DNA from: Stutzerimonas stutzeri
GTDB lineage: Bacteria > Pseudomonadota > Gammaproteobacteria > Pseudomonadales > Pseudomonadaceae
Length of the DNA stretch: 64,000 nt
Reading direction: 5' to 3'
Assembly (NCBI RefSeq): GCF_002890895.1
Contig: NZ_POUL01000002.1
Coordinates: 310,001 to 374,000 of the forward strand
Below, in pieces: positions 30,099 through 41,800 of this stretch. The position numbers and the translations under genes are program-made. The notes under the pieces were generated by a model, which saw nothing but the letters and a program-made list of their open reading frames with translations, searched no databases and was not told where the DNA came from. Position 1 is the stretch's first letter. Each line of letters opens with the position of its first letter.

Positions 30099-31328
30099 AT
30101 GGATCGTTCACTCAAAGCCTTGCGTTACCCATTGGTTGCGGTTGCTGCCGCCCTTGTAGGCGCATGCGGTAAAGCCCCTGAAGCCACCGAAGCGGCCATG
30201 CCGGCCCCCGCCGTCAGTGTTGCCGAGGTCATCGAACAGCAGGTGACCGAATGGGACGAGCTCACCGGCCGCCTGGAAGCGCCCGAATCGGTCGATATTC
30301 GTCCTCGCGTGTCGGGCTTCATCGACAAGGTCGCGTTCGAAGAAGGCTCGCTGGTGAAGAAAGGCGATCTGCTGTTTCAGATCGACCCGCGCCCGTTCGA
30401 AGCGCAGGTCAAACGCCTGCAGGCCGAGTTGCAACAGGCTCGCGCCACTGAGCGCCGGACCGCAAGCGAAGCCGAGCGCGGTGAGCGACTGCGCGCCAAC
30501 AATGCCATTTCCGCCGAACTGGCTGACGCGCGAGCCAGCGCCGCCAGCGAAGCGAAGTCCGCCGTCGCCGCCATCCAGGCTCAGCTCGACGCAGCCAAGC
30601 TGGATCTCGGGTTCACCCGCGTCACCGCCCCCATCGATGGCCGCGTAGGTCGTGCGCTGATTACAGCGGGCAACCTGGTCAATGCTGGCGAAGCCTTGCT
30701 GACAACGCTGGTGTCGACCGACAAGGTCTATGCCTACTTCGAGGCGGACGAACGCACCTACCTGAAATACCGCGAACTCGCCCGTGACGGTGAGCGTGGC
30801 GAGGAGACACCGGTGTACCTCGGGCTCTCCAACGAGGAAGGCCACCCTCATCTGGGTCACATGGACTTCATCGACAATCAGGTCGACCCACGCACCGGCA
30901 CCATTCGCGGACGCGCCGTGTTCGATAACCGTGACGGGCGCTTCACTCCCGGTCTCTACGCCCGCCTGAAGCTGGTCGGTAGCGCCACCTACGACGCCGT
31001 CCTGATCAAGGATGTCGCGGTCGGAACCGATCTTGGGAAGAAGTTCGTCCTGGTCCTCGGGGAGGACGACACCGTCAACTATCGCGCCATCGAGCTTGGT
31101 CCGAAGCTGGAGGGCCTGCGCATCGTGCGTAGCGGTCTGGAGGAAGGTGAAACCATCGTCGTGAACGGCCTGCAGCGCGTGCGACCCGGTAATGCCGTAC
31201 AGCCAGAGGACGTACCGATGGCAGATGCGGACACCCTCGCCGCGCTGAAAGAACAGAGCCGTGCCATATCGGCAGCGATGAACCCGCAGGTGGTCGACCG
31301 GACCCTGGCGCGAGGGCCGAGCAGTTGA
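30099..31328 (+). CDS. mexE: RND efflux periplasmic adaptor MexE
   Basis: This is the membrane-fusion protein linking the MexF pump to OprN. The 409-residue protein begins with a lipoprotein signal (VAAALVGAC, Cys about 23). It continues with the lipoyl/beta-barrel core (RPRVSGFIDKVAFEEGSLVKKGDLLFQIDPRPF), an alpha-helical hairpin (about 100-160, rich in Ala/Glu/Arg) and the second half-barrel with [29 protein letters not shown] precedes the ATG. It is first gene of mexEF-oprN; a 98-bp gap with a small GGCACG/CGTGCC hairpin (31391-31407) separates it from mexF. Confidence 0.95.
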   Translation: MDRSLKALRYPLVAVAAALVGACGKAPEATEAAMPAPAVSVAEVIEQQVTEWDELTGRLEAPESVDIRPRVSGFIDKVAFEEGSLVKKGDLLFQIDPRPFEAQVKRLQAELQQARATERRTASEAERGERLRANNAISAELADARASAASEAKSAVAAIQAQLDAAKLDLGFTRVTAPIDGRVGRALITAGNLVNAGEALLTTLVSTDKVYAYFEADERTYLKYRELARDGERGEETPVYLGLSNEEGHPHLGHMDFIDNQVDPRTGTIRGRAVFDNRDGRFTPGLYARLKLVGSATYDAVLIKDVAVGTDLGKKFVLVLGEDDTVNYRAIELGPKLEGLRIVRSGLEEGETIVVNGLQRVRPGNAVQPEDVPMADADTLAALKEQSRAISAAMNPQVVDRTLARGPSS

Positions 31329-31426
31329 CGTTCAGCACGTCCCACTGACCGGCGCCAAGGCGCCAACTCAAACAAAACCGATTCCGTCAGGGCACGTCGC
31401 GCGTGCCCTCTCCCCCGGAGTGCGTC

Positions 31427-34400
31427 ATGAATTTCTCCCAGTTCTTTATCCAGCGGCCGATCTTTGCCGCGGTGCTATCACTGATCATCCTGATCGGTGG
31501 CGCCATATCGCTGTTCCAGCTGCCGATTAGCGAATATCCCGAAGTCGTGCCGCCCACTGTGGTGGTGCGCGCCAGCTTCCCGGGCGCCAACCCGAAAGTG
31601 ATCGGCGAAACCGTCGCGTCCCCCCTCGAACAGGCCATCACCGGTGTCGAGGGCATGCTCTACATGTCGTCCCAGGCAACCGCTGACGGCAAGCTGACCC
31701 TGACCATCACTTTCGCCCTGGGGACCGATCTGGATAACGCCCAGGTGCAGGTGCAAAACCGCGTCACGCGTACCCAACCGACGTTGCCGACCGAGGTGCA
31801 GCGCCTTGGCGTGACGGTGGACAAAGCCTCACCGGACCTGACGATGGTGGTGCACCTGACCTCGCCAGACGAGCGCTACGACATGCTCTATCTCTCCAAC
31901 TACGCGGCGCTCAACGTAAAAGATGAGCTGGCGCGGCTGGACGGGATTGGCGATGTGCAGCTGTTCGGCATGGGTGATTATTCGCTGCGCGTCTGGCTCG
32001 ATCCGAACAAGGTCGCCTCGCGCAACCTCACCGCAACCGACGTGGTTAACGCGATCCGCGAGCAGAACCGTCAGGTCGCTGCGGGTTCGCTGGGTGCGCC
32101 ACCCGCGCCGGGCGCGACGGACTTCCAGCTGTCGATCAACACACAGGGCCGGCTGGTCAGCGAGGAAGAGTTCGAGAACATCATCATTCGCGCCGGCGAA
32201 GACGGTTCGATCACTCGACTGCGGGACGTCGCGCGTATCGAACTGGGTTCCAGCCAATACGCACTGCGTTCCTTGCTCAACAACCAGCCCGCCGTGGCCA
32301 TCCCGGTTTTCCAGCGCCCTGGCTCGAACGCAATCGAAATCTCCGACTCAGTGCGTGCCCGCATGGCCGAGCTGAAGAAGGACTTCCCTGAAGGCGTGGA
32401 CTACGAAATCGTCTACGACCCAACCATCTTTGTTCGCGGTTCCATCGAGGCGGTGGTGCATACCCTGCTTGAAGCGATTGTGCTTGTGGTGCTGGTGGTG
32501 ATTCTGTTCTTGCAGACCTGGCGCGCGTCGATCATCCCGCTGGCCGCCGTACCGGTATCACTCATCGGCACCTTTGCCGTGATGCACATGCTGGGTTTCT
32601 CGCTCAATGCGCTGTCACTGTTCGGCCTGGTGCTGGCAATCGGCATCGTGGTGGATGACGCCATCGTGGTGGTGGAGAACGTCGAGCGGAACATCGGCCT
32701 CGGCAAGTCGCCGGTGGAAGCCACCAAGCAGGCGATGAAGGAAGTGACTGGGCCGATCATCGCCACGGCGCTGGTGCTCTGCGCGGTGTTCATCCCGACT
32801 GCCTTCATCTCGGGCCTTACCGGGCAGTTCTATCAACAGTTTGCCCTGACCATTGCGATCTCCACGGTGATCTCGGCCTTCAACTCCCTGACCCTGTCGC
32901 CAGCGTTGGCGGCCGCGTTGCTGCGTAGCCATGACGCGCCTAAAGACGGCTTCTCACGCCTGCTGGACAAGCTGTTCGGCGGCTGGCTGTTCGCCCCCTT
33001 CAACCGGGTATTCGAACGCGCCAGCCACGGCTACGTCGGTGCGGTTAAACGCATTCTGCGTGGCAGCGGCATTGCCCTGGTGGTTTATCTCGGCCTGGTC
33101 GGACTCGGCTATATGGGCTTCGCCAGCACACCGACCGGCTTCGTGCCGCCGCAGGACAAGCAGTACCTGGTGGCCTTTGCGCAACTGCCGGATGCCGCCA
33201 CGCTGGATCGCACGGAAGACGTCATCAAACGCATGTCACAGATCGCTGCCGAGCATCCCGGTGTCGAGAACACCGTGGCCTTCCCAGGCCTGTCGATCAA
33301 CGGATTCACCAACAGCCCGAACAGCGGCATCGTCTTCACCCCGCTCAAGCCCTTTGATGAGCGCAGTGATCCCTCGCTGTCCGCCAACGCCATCGCGGCT
33401 GATCTGAACGGTCAGTTCGCGCAAATTCAGGACGCCTTTATCGCGATCTTCCCGCCACCACCGGTACAAGGGTTGGGCACCATCGGCGGCTTCCGCGTGC
33501 AGGTGCAGGACCGCGGCAATCTTGGCTACGAAGAGCTGTACAAGCAGGTGCAGAACGTCATCGCCAAGAGCGCGGACTATCCCGAGCTAGCCGGGCTGTT
33601 TACCAGCTATCAGGTCAACGTGCCGCAGATCGATGCCGACATCGACCGGGAGAAAGCCAAGACCCATGGCGTGGCTATCGATCAGATCTTCGACACCATG
33701 CAGGTCTATCTCGGCTCGCTGTATGCCAACGACTTCAACCGTTTTGGTCGCACCTATCAGGTCAACGTCCAGGCCGAGCAGAAGTTTCGCCTGACGCCCG
33801 ATCAGATCGGCCAGCTGAAGGTGCGCAACAACCGTGGCGAGATGGTCCCGCTGTCGACCTTCGTCAAGGTCAGCGACAGTTCCGGCCCGGATCGGGTGAT
33901 GCACTACAACGGCTTCCTGACCGCTGAAATAAACGGCGCAGCCGCCCCCGGCTACAGCTCCGGTCAGGCCGAAGCTGCGATGGAGCGGCTGCTGCAAGCT
34001 GAGCTACCGAATGGCATGAGCTTCGAATGGACCGAGCTGACCTATCAGCAGATCCTGGCGGGGAACACTGCAATGTTCGTCTTCCCGCTCTGCGTGCTGC
34101 TGGCCTTCCTGGTATTGGCGGCGCAGTACGAGAGCTGGAGCTTGCCATTGGCGGTGATCCTAATCGTACCGATGACACTGCTCTCGGCCATCACCGGGGT
34201 GATCTTGTCGGGCGGCGACAATAACGTGTTTACCCAGATTGGCCTGATCGTGCTCGTCGGCCTGGCGTGCAAAAACGCGATCCTGATCGTCGAGTTCGCC
34301 AAGGACAAACAGGAAGAAGGCATGGATCGCCTATCCGCTGTGCTCGAGGCCTGCCGCCTGCGGCTGCGCCCGATCCTGATGACCAGCTTCGCGTTCATCA

Positions 34401-34597
34401 TGGGTGTGGTGCCGTTGGTACTCTCTTCGGGAGCAGGCGCTGAGATGCGGCATGCCATGGGTGTTGCAGTGTTCAGCGGCATGCTCGGCGTGACCTTCTT
34501 CGGGCTGTTGCTGACGCCGGTGTTCTACCTGGTCATTCGCGCCTTCGTCGAACGGCGCGCGGAGAAAAAAGCGGTACTGAAGGAGGCGCACGCATGA
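31427..34597 (+). CDS. mexF: RND multidrug efflux transporter MexF
   Basis: This inner-membrane proton/drug antiporter of the HAE1 family is known in P. aeruginosa to export chloramphenicol, fluoroquinolones, trimethoprim and quinolone-signal precursors. At 1056 residues it is a normal length, with two repeats of six helices and two large periplasmic loops. The proton-relay GIVVDDAIVVVENVERN lies at about residues 400-415 and the start MNFSQFFIQRPIFAAVLSLII is characteristic. ATG 31427 has GGAG 7 nt upstream. The stop overlaps the oprN ATG. Confidence 0.96.
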   Translation: MNFSQFFIQRPIFAAVLSLIILIGGAISLFQLPISEYPEVVPPTVVVRASFPGANPKVIGETVASPLEQAITGVEGMLYMSSQATADGKLTLTITFALGTDLDNAQVQVQNRVTRTQPTLPTEVQRLGVTVDKASPDLTMVVHLTSPDERYDMLYLSNYAALNVKDELARLDGIGDVQLFGMGDYSLRVWLDPNKVASRNLTATDVVNAIREQNRQVAAGSLGAPPAPGATDFQLSINTQGRLVSEEEFENIIIRAGEDGSITRLRDVARIELGSSQYALRSLLNNQPAVAIPVFQRPGSNAIEISDSVRARMAELKKDFPEGVDYEIVYDPTIFVRGSIEAVVHTLLEAIVLVVLVVILFLQTWRASIIPLAAVPVSLIGTFAVMHMLGFSLNALSLFGLVLAIGIVVDDAIVVVENVERNIGLGKSPVEATKQAMKEVTGPIIATALVLCAVFIPTAFISGLTGQFYQQFALTIAISTVISAFNSLTLSPALAAALLRSHDAPKDGFSRLLDKLFGGWLFAPFNRVFERASHGYVGAVKRILRGSGIALVVYLGLVGLGYMGFASTPTGFVPPQDKQYLVAFAQLPDAATLDRTEDVIKRMSQIAAEHPGVENTVAFPGLSINGFTNSPNSGIVFTPLKPFDERSDPSLSANAIAADLNGQFAQIQDAFIAIFPPPPVQGLGTIGGFRVQVQDRGNLGYEELYKQVQNVIAKSADYPELAGLFTSYQVNVPQIDADIDREKAKTHGVAIDQIFDTMQVYLGSLYANDFNRFGRTYQVNVQAEQKFRLTPDQIGQLKVRNNRGEMVPLSTFVKVSDSSGPDRVMHYNGFLTAEINGAAAPGYSSGQAEAAMERLLQAELPNGMSFEWTELTYQQILAGNTAMFVFPLCVLLAFLVLAAQYESWSLPLAVILIVPMTLLSAITGVILSGGDNNVFTQIGLIVLVGLACKNAILIVEFAKDKQEEGMDRLSAVLEACRLRLRPILMTSFAFIMGVVPLVLSSGAGAEMRHAMGVAVFSGMLGVTFFGLLLTPVFYLVIRAFVERRAEKKAVLKEAHA

Positions 34598-35997
34598 AGG
34601 CTGTCATTAGCACACCGCTTCTGCTCGCGGTCGCTCTTGCGTTGAGCGCCTGCGCGGTGGGGCCGGATTACCGCGCGCCGGACGTCGCTCCGGCGCATAT
34701 CGAAAGGGCTGCGGCGACTGGCTTCGATCAGTCGCGTTTTCAGGCGGCCTGGTGGCGCCAGTTCGATGACCCGACGCTGGATGCTCTGGTGGGTGAAGCA
34801 TTGTCCGAGAACCGCGAACTGCGCATCGCATTCGCCCGGCTCCGCGCCGCTCGTTCCATTCGCGATGACGTGACCAATGATCGCTTCCCTACCGTAACCG
34901 CAGGGGCCGGTGCCGAGTATGGCGAGGCTCAGCAGCCGGGATTCGGCGAGGAGCGCAGCAGCATCGAGCGCTACGATCTTGGGCTGGACATGGCCTGGGA
35001 ACTCGACCTGTTCGGCCGAGTTCAGCGGCGCATCGAAGCCAGCGAGGCACAGAGCGAAGCCGCGGAAGCCGAGCTTTATCAACTACAGGTCAGCCTGATT
35101 GCCGAACTGGTCGATGCCTATGGCCAGTTGCGCGGGGCGCAACTGCGTGAACGCATCGCCCGGGAAAACCTTGAGAACCAGCGCAACTCACATCGTCTGA
35201 CTGAGCAGTTGCGCGACGCGGGCGTGGGTAACGAGCTCGATGTGCTGCGCGCCGACGCTCGGCTAGCAGCGACCCAGGCTAGCTTGCCGCAACTGCAGGC
35301 ACAGCAGACCCGGGCAACCAATCGCATCGCGACCCTGCTCGGCCAGCGCGCCGACAAACTCAGCGTCGACCTGACGCCGCGCGAGCTGCCTGCCATTGCC
35401 AAGGCTCTGCCGATTGGTGACCCCACCGAGCTGCTACGTCGCCGACCGGACATTCTCGCGGCCGAACGACAGCTGGCAGCGGCAACCGCCAACGTGGGCG
35501 TAGCGACAGCTGATCTGTTTCCGCGGGTAAGCCTGAGCGGTTTTCTGGGTTTCATCGCCGGACGCGGTTCGCAGATCGGTTCAAGCGCGGCGCAGGCTTG
35601 GGGTGTAGCGCCGAGCATCACCTGGGCTGCGTTCGACATGGGCAGCGTTCGAGCCAGGCTGCGCGGTGCAGAAGCAGACGCCGAGGGTGCGTTGGCCAAT
35701 TATGAGCAGCAGGTCCTGCTGGCGCTGGAGGAGTCGGAAAACGCGTTCAGTGACTATTCGCGCTCCCAGGAGCGACTGCTCGCACTGCTGCGTCAGTCGG
35801 GCGCCAGTCGCGCGGCAGCGGAGCAAGCGGCAATCCGCTACCGGGAAGGCACGGTGGACTTTCTGGTGCTACTGGATGCCGAGCGCGAGCGCCTGGCTGC
35901 GGAGGATGCGCAGGCGCAGGCCGAAGTCGAGGTCTATCGCGGCGTCGTGGGCCTCTACAAGGCACTTGGCGGCGGTTGGCAGCTCGCCAGCAACTGA
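34594..35997 (+). CDS. oprN: Outer-membrane efflux channel OprN
   Basis: This 467-residue TolC-like outer-membrane factor of the NodT family is lipid-modified (LALSACAVGPDY, Cys about 20). Two repeated outer-membrane efflux domains with long coiled-coil helices are seen; WELDLFGRVQRRIEA and LLRRRPDILAAERQLAAATANVGVA are family hallmarks. It overlaps mexF by 4 nt and is followed 10 nt after its stop by a strong hairpin, so it closes the operon. Confidence 0.94.
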   Translation: MKAVISTPLLLAVALALSACAVGPDYRAPDVAPAHIERAAATGFDQSRFQAAWWRQFDDPTLDALVGEALSENRELRIAFARLRAARSIRDDVTNDRFPTVTAGAGAEYGEAQQPGFGEERSSIERYDLGLDMAWELDLFGRVQRRIEASEAQSEAAEAELYQLQVSLIAELVDAYGQLRGAQLRERIARENLENQRNSHRLTEQLRDAGVGNELDVLRADARLAATQASLPQLQAQQTRATNRIATLLGQRADKLSVDLTPRELPAIAKALPIGDPTELLRRRPDILAAERQLAAATANVGVATADLFPRVSLSGFLGFIAGRGSQIGSSAAQAWGVAPSITWAAFDMGSVRARLRGAEADAEGALANYEQQVLLALEESENAFSDYSRSQERLLALLRQSGASRAAAEQAAIRYREGTVDFLVLLDAERERLAAEDAQAQAEVEVYRGVVGLYKALGGGWQLASN

Positions 35998-36007
35998 CGG
36001 GAAGCCG

Positions 36008-36035
36008 CTCTGCGCCGCTGAATGGCGGCGCAGAG
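36008..36035 (+). terminator. Strong hairpin after oprN
   Basis: A perfect 11-bp stem CTCTGCGCCGC / GCGGCGCAGAG encloses a six-base loop, immediately after the oprN stop. No T run follows, so it may protect the mRNA 3' end or act with Rho rather than as a classic intrinsic terminator. Confidence 0.6.
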
Positions 36036-36138
36036 CAGTCGCTCTCAGCGGCCAAAGTGTGATCTGTTGCAACTCCCGCTCGCTCAATTATGAATTCTGT
36101 GAGAAAGCCCTTTTTACGGTGCGGCTTATTTGGCATAA

Positions 36139-37206
<1,068 letters not shown>

Positions 37207-37229
37207 TTACTTCCCGCCTTTCCTCCCAG

Positions 37230-37249
37230 CCGCGGCAGCAACGCCGCGG
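37230..37249 (+). terminator. Possible weak terminator after dctP
   Basis: CCGCGG (37230-37235) and CCGCGG (37244-37249) can pair around an 8-nt loop, followed by TTTG. The stem is short and the T run minimal, so support is weak. Confidence 0.35.
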
Positions 37250-37354
37250 TTTGCCAACGCCGCTCGGCGAGTCCCTAAGTTCTTTAGCCTTCTACTAACC
37301 TCTCAGCGTGCAGCCTGCTCGCCGGAAGGCGGTTTGCACTCACGCGTTCGTTGG

Positions 37355-38830
37355 TCAGCGCTCTGACGCCTCCAGTACGGGCTCGAAATCCAGCTGCGCT
37401 TCTTCCCATCCGCCGCCTAGCGCCGCGATCAGTTGAACGCTGGCGGCGAGCTGATCACCCAGCAGCGTCAGATAGGTCCGCTCGTTGTTCAGCGCACTGG
37501 TTTGCACGGTGGCAACGCTGAGGAAGTCCACGGTGCCCGCGCGGTACTGGTTCTGGATCAGGCGCAGCGATTCCTGCGCGGCCTCCAGCGCTTGTCGCTG
37601 CACCACGGCCTCAGCCGCGAGAACACGCAGTTGCACCAGGTTGTCCTCGACCTCACGGAAGCTGTCGAGCACCGTCTGGCGATAGTTGGCCACTGTCAGG
37701 TCATAGTTGGCTTCGGCAGCTTCGAGGTCAGCGCGACGGCCACCAAAATCAAGCAATGTGACTGCCAGCTGCGGACCGAGCGACCAGAAGCGGTTGGGGA
37801 GACTGATCAGGTCAGTAAAACTGCTGTTTCGATAGCCACCGCTCGCGCTCAGCGTCAGGTCCGGATACCAGGCCGCTTCGGCCACCCCGATCTGTGCATT
37901 GGCCGCGATTACCTGACGTTCGGCCGATGCGATGTCCGGGCGACGCTCAAGCAATTGCGAAGGCAGCGCCAGCGGCAACAGCGGCAACTCCGGAATCTCG
38001 TCGCGCTCAGCGATGTTCAGCTCTGCCGGCGGCACCCCGACCAGCACCGCAATAGCGTGCTCCATCTGAGCTCGCTGCCACTGCAAGTCGATGGCCTGAG
38101 CCTCGGTACTCAGGAGTTGGGTCAGTGCCTGGGTGACATCGGACTTCGGCACGATGCCTGCGCGATACTGGTTTTCCGTCAACCTCAACGAGCGAGCAAA
38201 GGCTTCGACCGTCTGATTCAGCAAACGCTGCTGTTCATCCATCACGCGCAATCGAAGGTAGGTCTGGACGAGCTCGGACTGCAGGCTCAAGCGGACAGCG
38301 GCCACGTCCGCTGCGGTGGCCTGCATATTGGCTCGGTTGGCTTCCAGATTGCGCCGCAGGCGACCCCATATATCCAATTCCCAGGCCGCATCAAGCCCCA
38401 CGCTATAACTCTCGCTGATGCCGCTGAAACTGCTGCCAGTCAATGCGGTAGATGAGGTCGAACTGCCCTGCCCGGCACGTGTTGCGCCAGCGCTGCTGCC
38501 TACCGAAGGAAACAGCTGTGATCGTGCCCCCATAACCAGTGCGCGCGCCTGGCGGTACTGCGCTTCAGCAGCCGCCAGACTCTGGTTGGAGACATTGAGG
38601 CGCCCAACCAAGGCATCCAATGCCACATCACCGTATAGCCGCCACCAATCACCGCGCTCCAGCACATCTGCCGGGTTGGCAACCTTCCAACCTTCGGCCT
38701 GCTTGAATTCAGCAGCCATTGGCAGCGCTGGGCGCTGGTAGTCAGGGCCCAAGGTGCAAGCTCCTAGGGAGAAAGCCATGCCGGCAAGGGCCAGCGGGCG
38801 TAGGGCGTATTTCGAAAACAACTGACTCAT
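37355..38830 (-). CDS. opmB: Outer-membrane efflux lipoprotein OpmB-like
   Basis: This is the NodT/OprM-family outer-membrane channel for the MuxABC pump. The 491-residue protein begins with a lipoprotein signal (AFSLGACTLGPDY, Cys about 25) and carries two efflux repeats, with WELDIWGRLRRNLEANRA and LLERRPDIASAERQVIAANAQIGVA. Its ATG overlaps the muxC stop by 4 nt, making it the last gene of muxABC-opmB. P. aeruginosa has the same gene order. Confidence 0.92.
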   Translation of the reverse strand: MSQLFSKYALRPLALAGMAFSLGACTLGPDYQRPALPMAAEFKQAEGWKVANPADVLERGDWWRLYGDVALDALVGRLNVSNQSLAAAEAQYRQARALVMGARSQLFPSVGSSAGATRAGQGSSTSSTALTGSSFSGISESYSVGLDAAWELDIWGRLRRNLEANRANMQATAADVAAVRLSLQSELVQTYLRLRVMDEQQRLLNQTVEAFARSLRLTENQYRAGIVPKSDVTQALTQLLSTEAQAIDLQWQRAQMEHAIAVLVGVPPAELNIAERDEIPELPLLPLALPSQLLERRPDIASAERQVIAANAQIGVAEAAWYPDLTLSASGGYRNSSFTDLISLPNRFWSLGPQLAVTLLDFGGRRADLEAAEANYDLTVANYRQTVLDSFREVEDNLVQLRVLAAEAVVQRQALEAAQESLRLIQNQYRAGTVDFLSVATVQTSALNNERTYLTLLGDQLAASVQLIAALGGGWEEAQLDFEPVLEASER

Positions 38831-41800
38831 AGCGGATTTTCCAGGGCGGCGTCGGTGCGGACACCGCGCCAGCTGTTGAATCGATGCCGCGCGCGGTCCA
38901 GATACAGGTAGACCACCGGCGTGGTGTAGAGCGTAAGGACCTGGCTGAGGATCAGGCCACCGATAATCGTCAGGCCCAGCGGCTGGCGCATTTCCGCACC
39001 CTCGGCGCCGCCCATGAGCAATGGCAACGCACCGAGGATCGCCGCCATGGTGGTCATCAGGATCGGCCGAAAACGCAACAGGCAGGCCCGACGAATCGAC
39101 TCATCCGGCAGCAGGTGATCGTTACGTTCGAACTGCAGCGCCAGATCGATCATCAAGATCGCGTTCTTCTTCACCACACCGATCAGCAGGAACAGCCCAA
39201 GCAGCGAAATCAGACTGAACTGCTCGCCCGTCAGGATAATTGCCAGCAACGCGCCGACCCCGGCAGAAGGCAGCGTGGAAAGGATCGTCAGCGGGTGGAT
39301 ATAACTCTCGTACAGCACGCCGAGCACGATATAGACGAGCAGCAACGCTCCAAGAATCATGAACGGCTGGCTTTCTTGAGCCGCCTTGAAGACATCACCC
39401 GTGCCTCCCAGGCGCCCCTGGACTTCGCTCGGCAGCCCTATCGCCGCCACTGTACGCTCGATTGCTCGCGTCGCTTGATCCAGGCTGACATCGGGCGCCA
39501 GATCGAAATCGATACTCTCGGCAGCGAATTGCCCATCATGGCTGACCCGGTCCTCCTCAAGACTCCGCTCGTAACGGGCAAAGGCCGAGAGCGGCACGCG
39601 TCGGCCGTCGCTGGTGATCACCTGGATCTGCTCCAACACTTCAGGGTGCTGGGCATAGCTCGGGTCGATTTCCATGACAACCCGGTACTGGTTGAGCGAC
39701 TCGTAAATGGTGGATATCTGCCGTTGGCTGAAGGCGTTGTTGAGCAAGGTCGTCACCGTGCTCATGTCGATGCCAAGCCGCTTGGCCGCGTCACGGTCGA
39801 TCTTCAGGCTGATCTGCTGGGCGCCCTCGCCTTCGTTGGCGTCGATACTGGTGAGCTCCGGCAAAGCCTTGAGCGCCTGGGTCACTTGCGGCACCCAGGT
39901 GCGTAAATCAGCCAGATCGCTGGCCAACAGGGTGTAGGAATACGCTGAACTGCTCTGCCGACCGCCACCAAATTGCAGATCCTGATCGGCCATTAGGAAC
40001 ATCCGACCACCCGGCACTTTTGGCTGGTTCTTGCGAATACGCTCGATCACTTTCTGCGCAGAGATCTTGCGCTCATCCAATGGCTTTAGCCGGACGATCA
40101 TGAACGCATTGTTGATACCGCCCTGCCCGCCGATAAAGCCCGCCACGCTTTCCACGGCTGGGTCGGCCAGTACTGCCTTGCGGTAGGTTTCCATCTTTGG
40201 CTGCATGACCTGAAACGACAAGCCGTCGTCGCCGCGAATAAAGCCGGTCAGCTGGCCTGTGTCCTGCTGCGGCAGAAAGGTTTTCGGAACTTCGATGTAC
40301 AGAAAAACATTGAGTCCGATGGTCGCCAGCAACGTAATCAGGGTGATCCGATGATGGCGCAGCGCCCAGCCGAGAGACCTGTCGTAATGGCCTAACAGCC
40401 ATTGGTGGGCATTGTGACTCCAGCGATGCAGGCGCCCGTCATGCTCAGGTTGGTGGGGTTTGAGCCAACGTGCGCAAAGCATGGGTGTCAGGGTCAGCGA
40501 GACCAGCAACGACACCAGAATGGCGGCCGCCAGGGTGATGGAAAACTCTCGAAAAAGCCGTTCGACAAGGCCGCCCATGAACAGAATCGAGACGAACACC
40601 ACCACCAGCGACAGGTTCATCGACAGCAAGGTGAAGCCAACCTCACGGGTGCCGATATAGGCGGCGCGCATCGGCGGCACACCCTGGTCGATATGTCGTG
40701 CAATGTTTTCCAGGACCACGATGGCGTCATCGACCACCAGCCCGGCGGCGAGGATCAAGGCCATCAGCGATAGCACATTAAGCGAGAAGCCAAACAGGTA
40801 CATCACGGCAAAGGTGCCAACCAGCGATACCGGCACCGCCAGCGCCGGGATCAACGCGGTCCGCACTTTGCCGAGGAACAGGAACACAAGAACGATCACC
40901 AGTCCGACAGCAATCAGCAAGGTCCGCTCGGCCTCATGCAGGGTGGCGCGGATCACCGGTGAGCGATCCATTGCGACGGCCATGTTGACACTGCCCGGCA
41001 CGATCGCCTGCAGGGCTGGCAGCTCGTTACGAATTCCCTCGATGGTTTCGATGATGTTGGCGCCGGCCTGGCGGTTTATGACCAGCAGCACGGCGCGGTC
41101 GTTGTTGAAGAAGCCGTCGTTGTATCGATCTTCCACGCCGTCCCTGACCTTCGCGACATCGCTCAGGCGAAGTGCTGCGCCGTCCTGATAGCGAATGATC
41201 AGCGGCAGGTAATCTGCGGCTTCATGCAGCTGGTCACTGGCCTGCACCTGCCAATGGCGGTCGTCGTCTTCGACCATCCCCTTGGGTCGCCGGACATTCG
41301 CGCTGGCGATGGTCTGGCGGACCTCATCGAGTGAAACGCCGTACTGTTCCAGTTGCTGTGGTTGCAGCTCGACCCGGACGGCAGGCAGCGAACTCCCTCC
41401 CACCTGCACCTCGCCCACCCCAGGGACCTGCGATAGCTTCTGCGCCAGAATGGTCGAGCCGATGTCGTAAAGCTGCCCCTTGTCGAGCACGTCGGACGTC
41501 AGCGACAACACCATGATCGGTGCCTGGGCTGGGTTGATTTTGCGGTAGCTCGGCATGCTGCGCATCCCGCTGGGCAGCAGATTGCGCGAGGCATTGATCG
41601 CCGCCTGCACATCTCGCGCGGCACCGTTGATCTCCCGCTCCAGGTCGAACTGGATGACGATGCGGGTCTGCCCCTGGCTGCTACGACTGCTCATCTGGCT
41701 GACGCCTGCGATGCTTCCGAGGGAGCGCTCCAGCGGCGTCGCCACACTCGAAGCCATGATTTCGGGGCTGGCACCGGGCAGACTTGCCTGCACGGTGATC

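Noticed and set aside
31391..31407. Hairpin between mexE and mexF as a terminator
   Set aside because: The stem is only 6 bp with no T run, and mexF must be co-expressed with mexE; at most it tunes mRNA processing.
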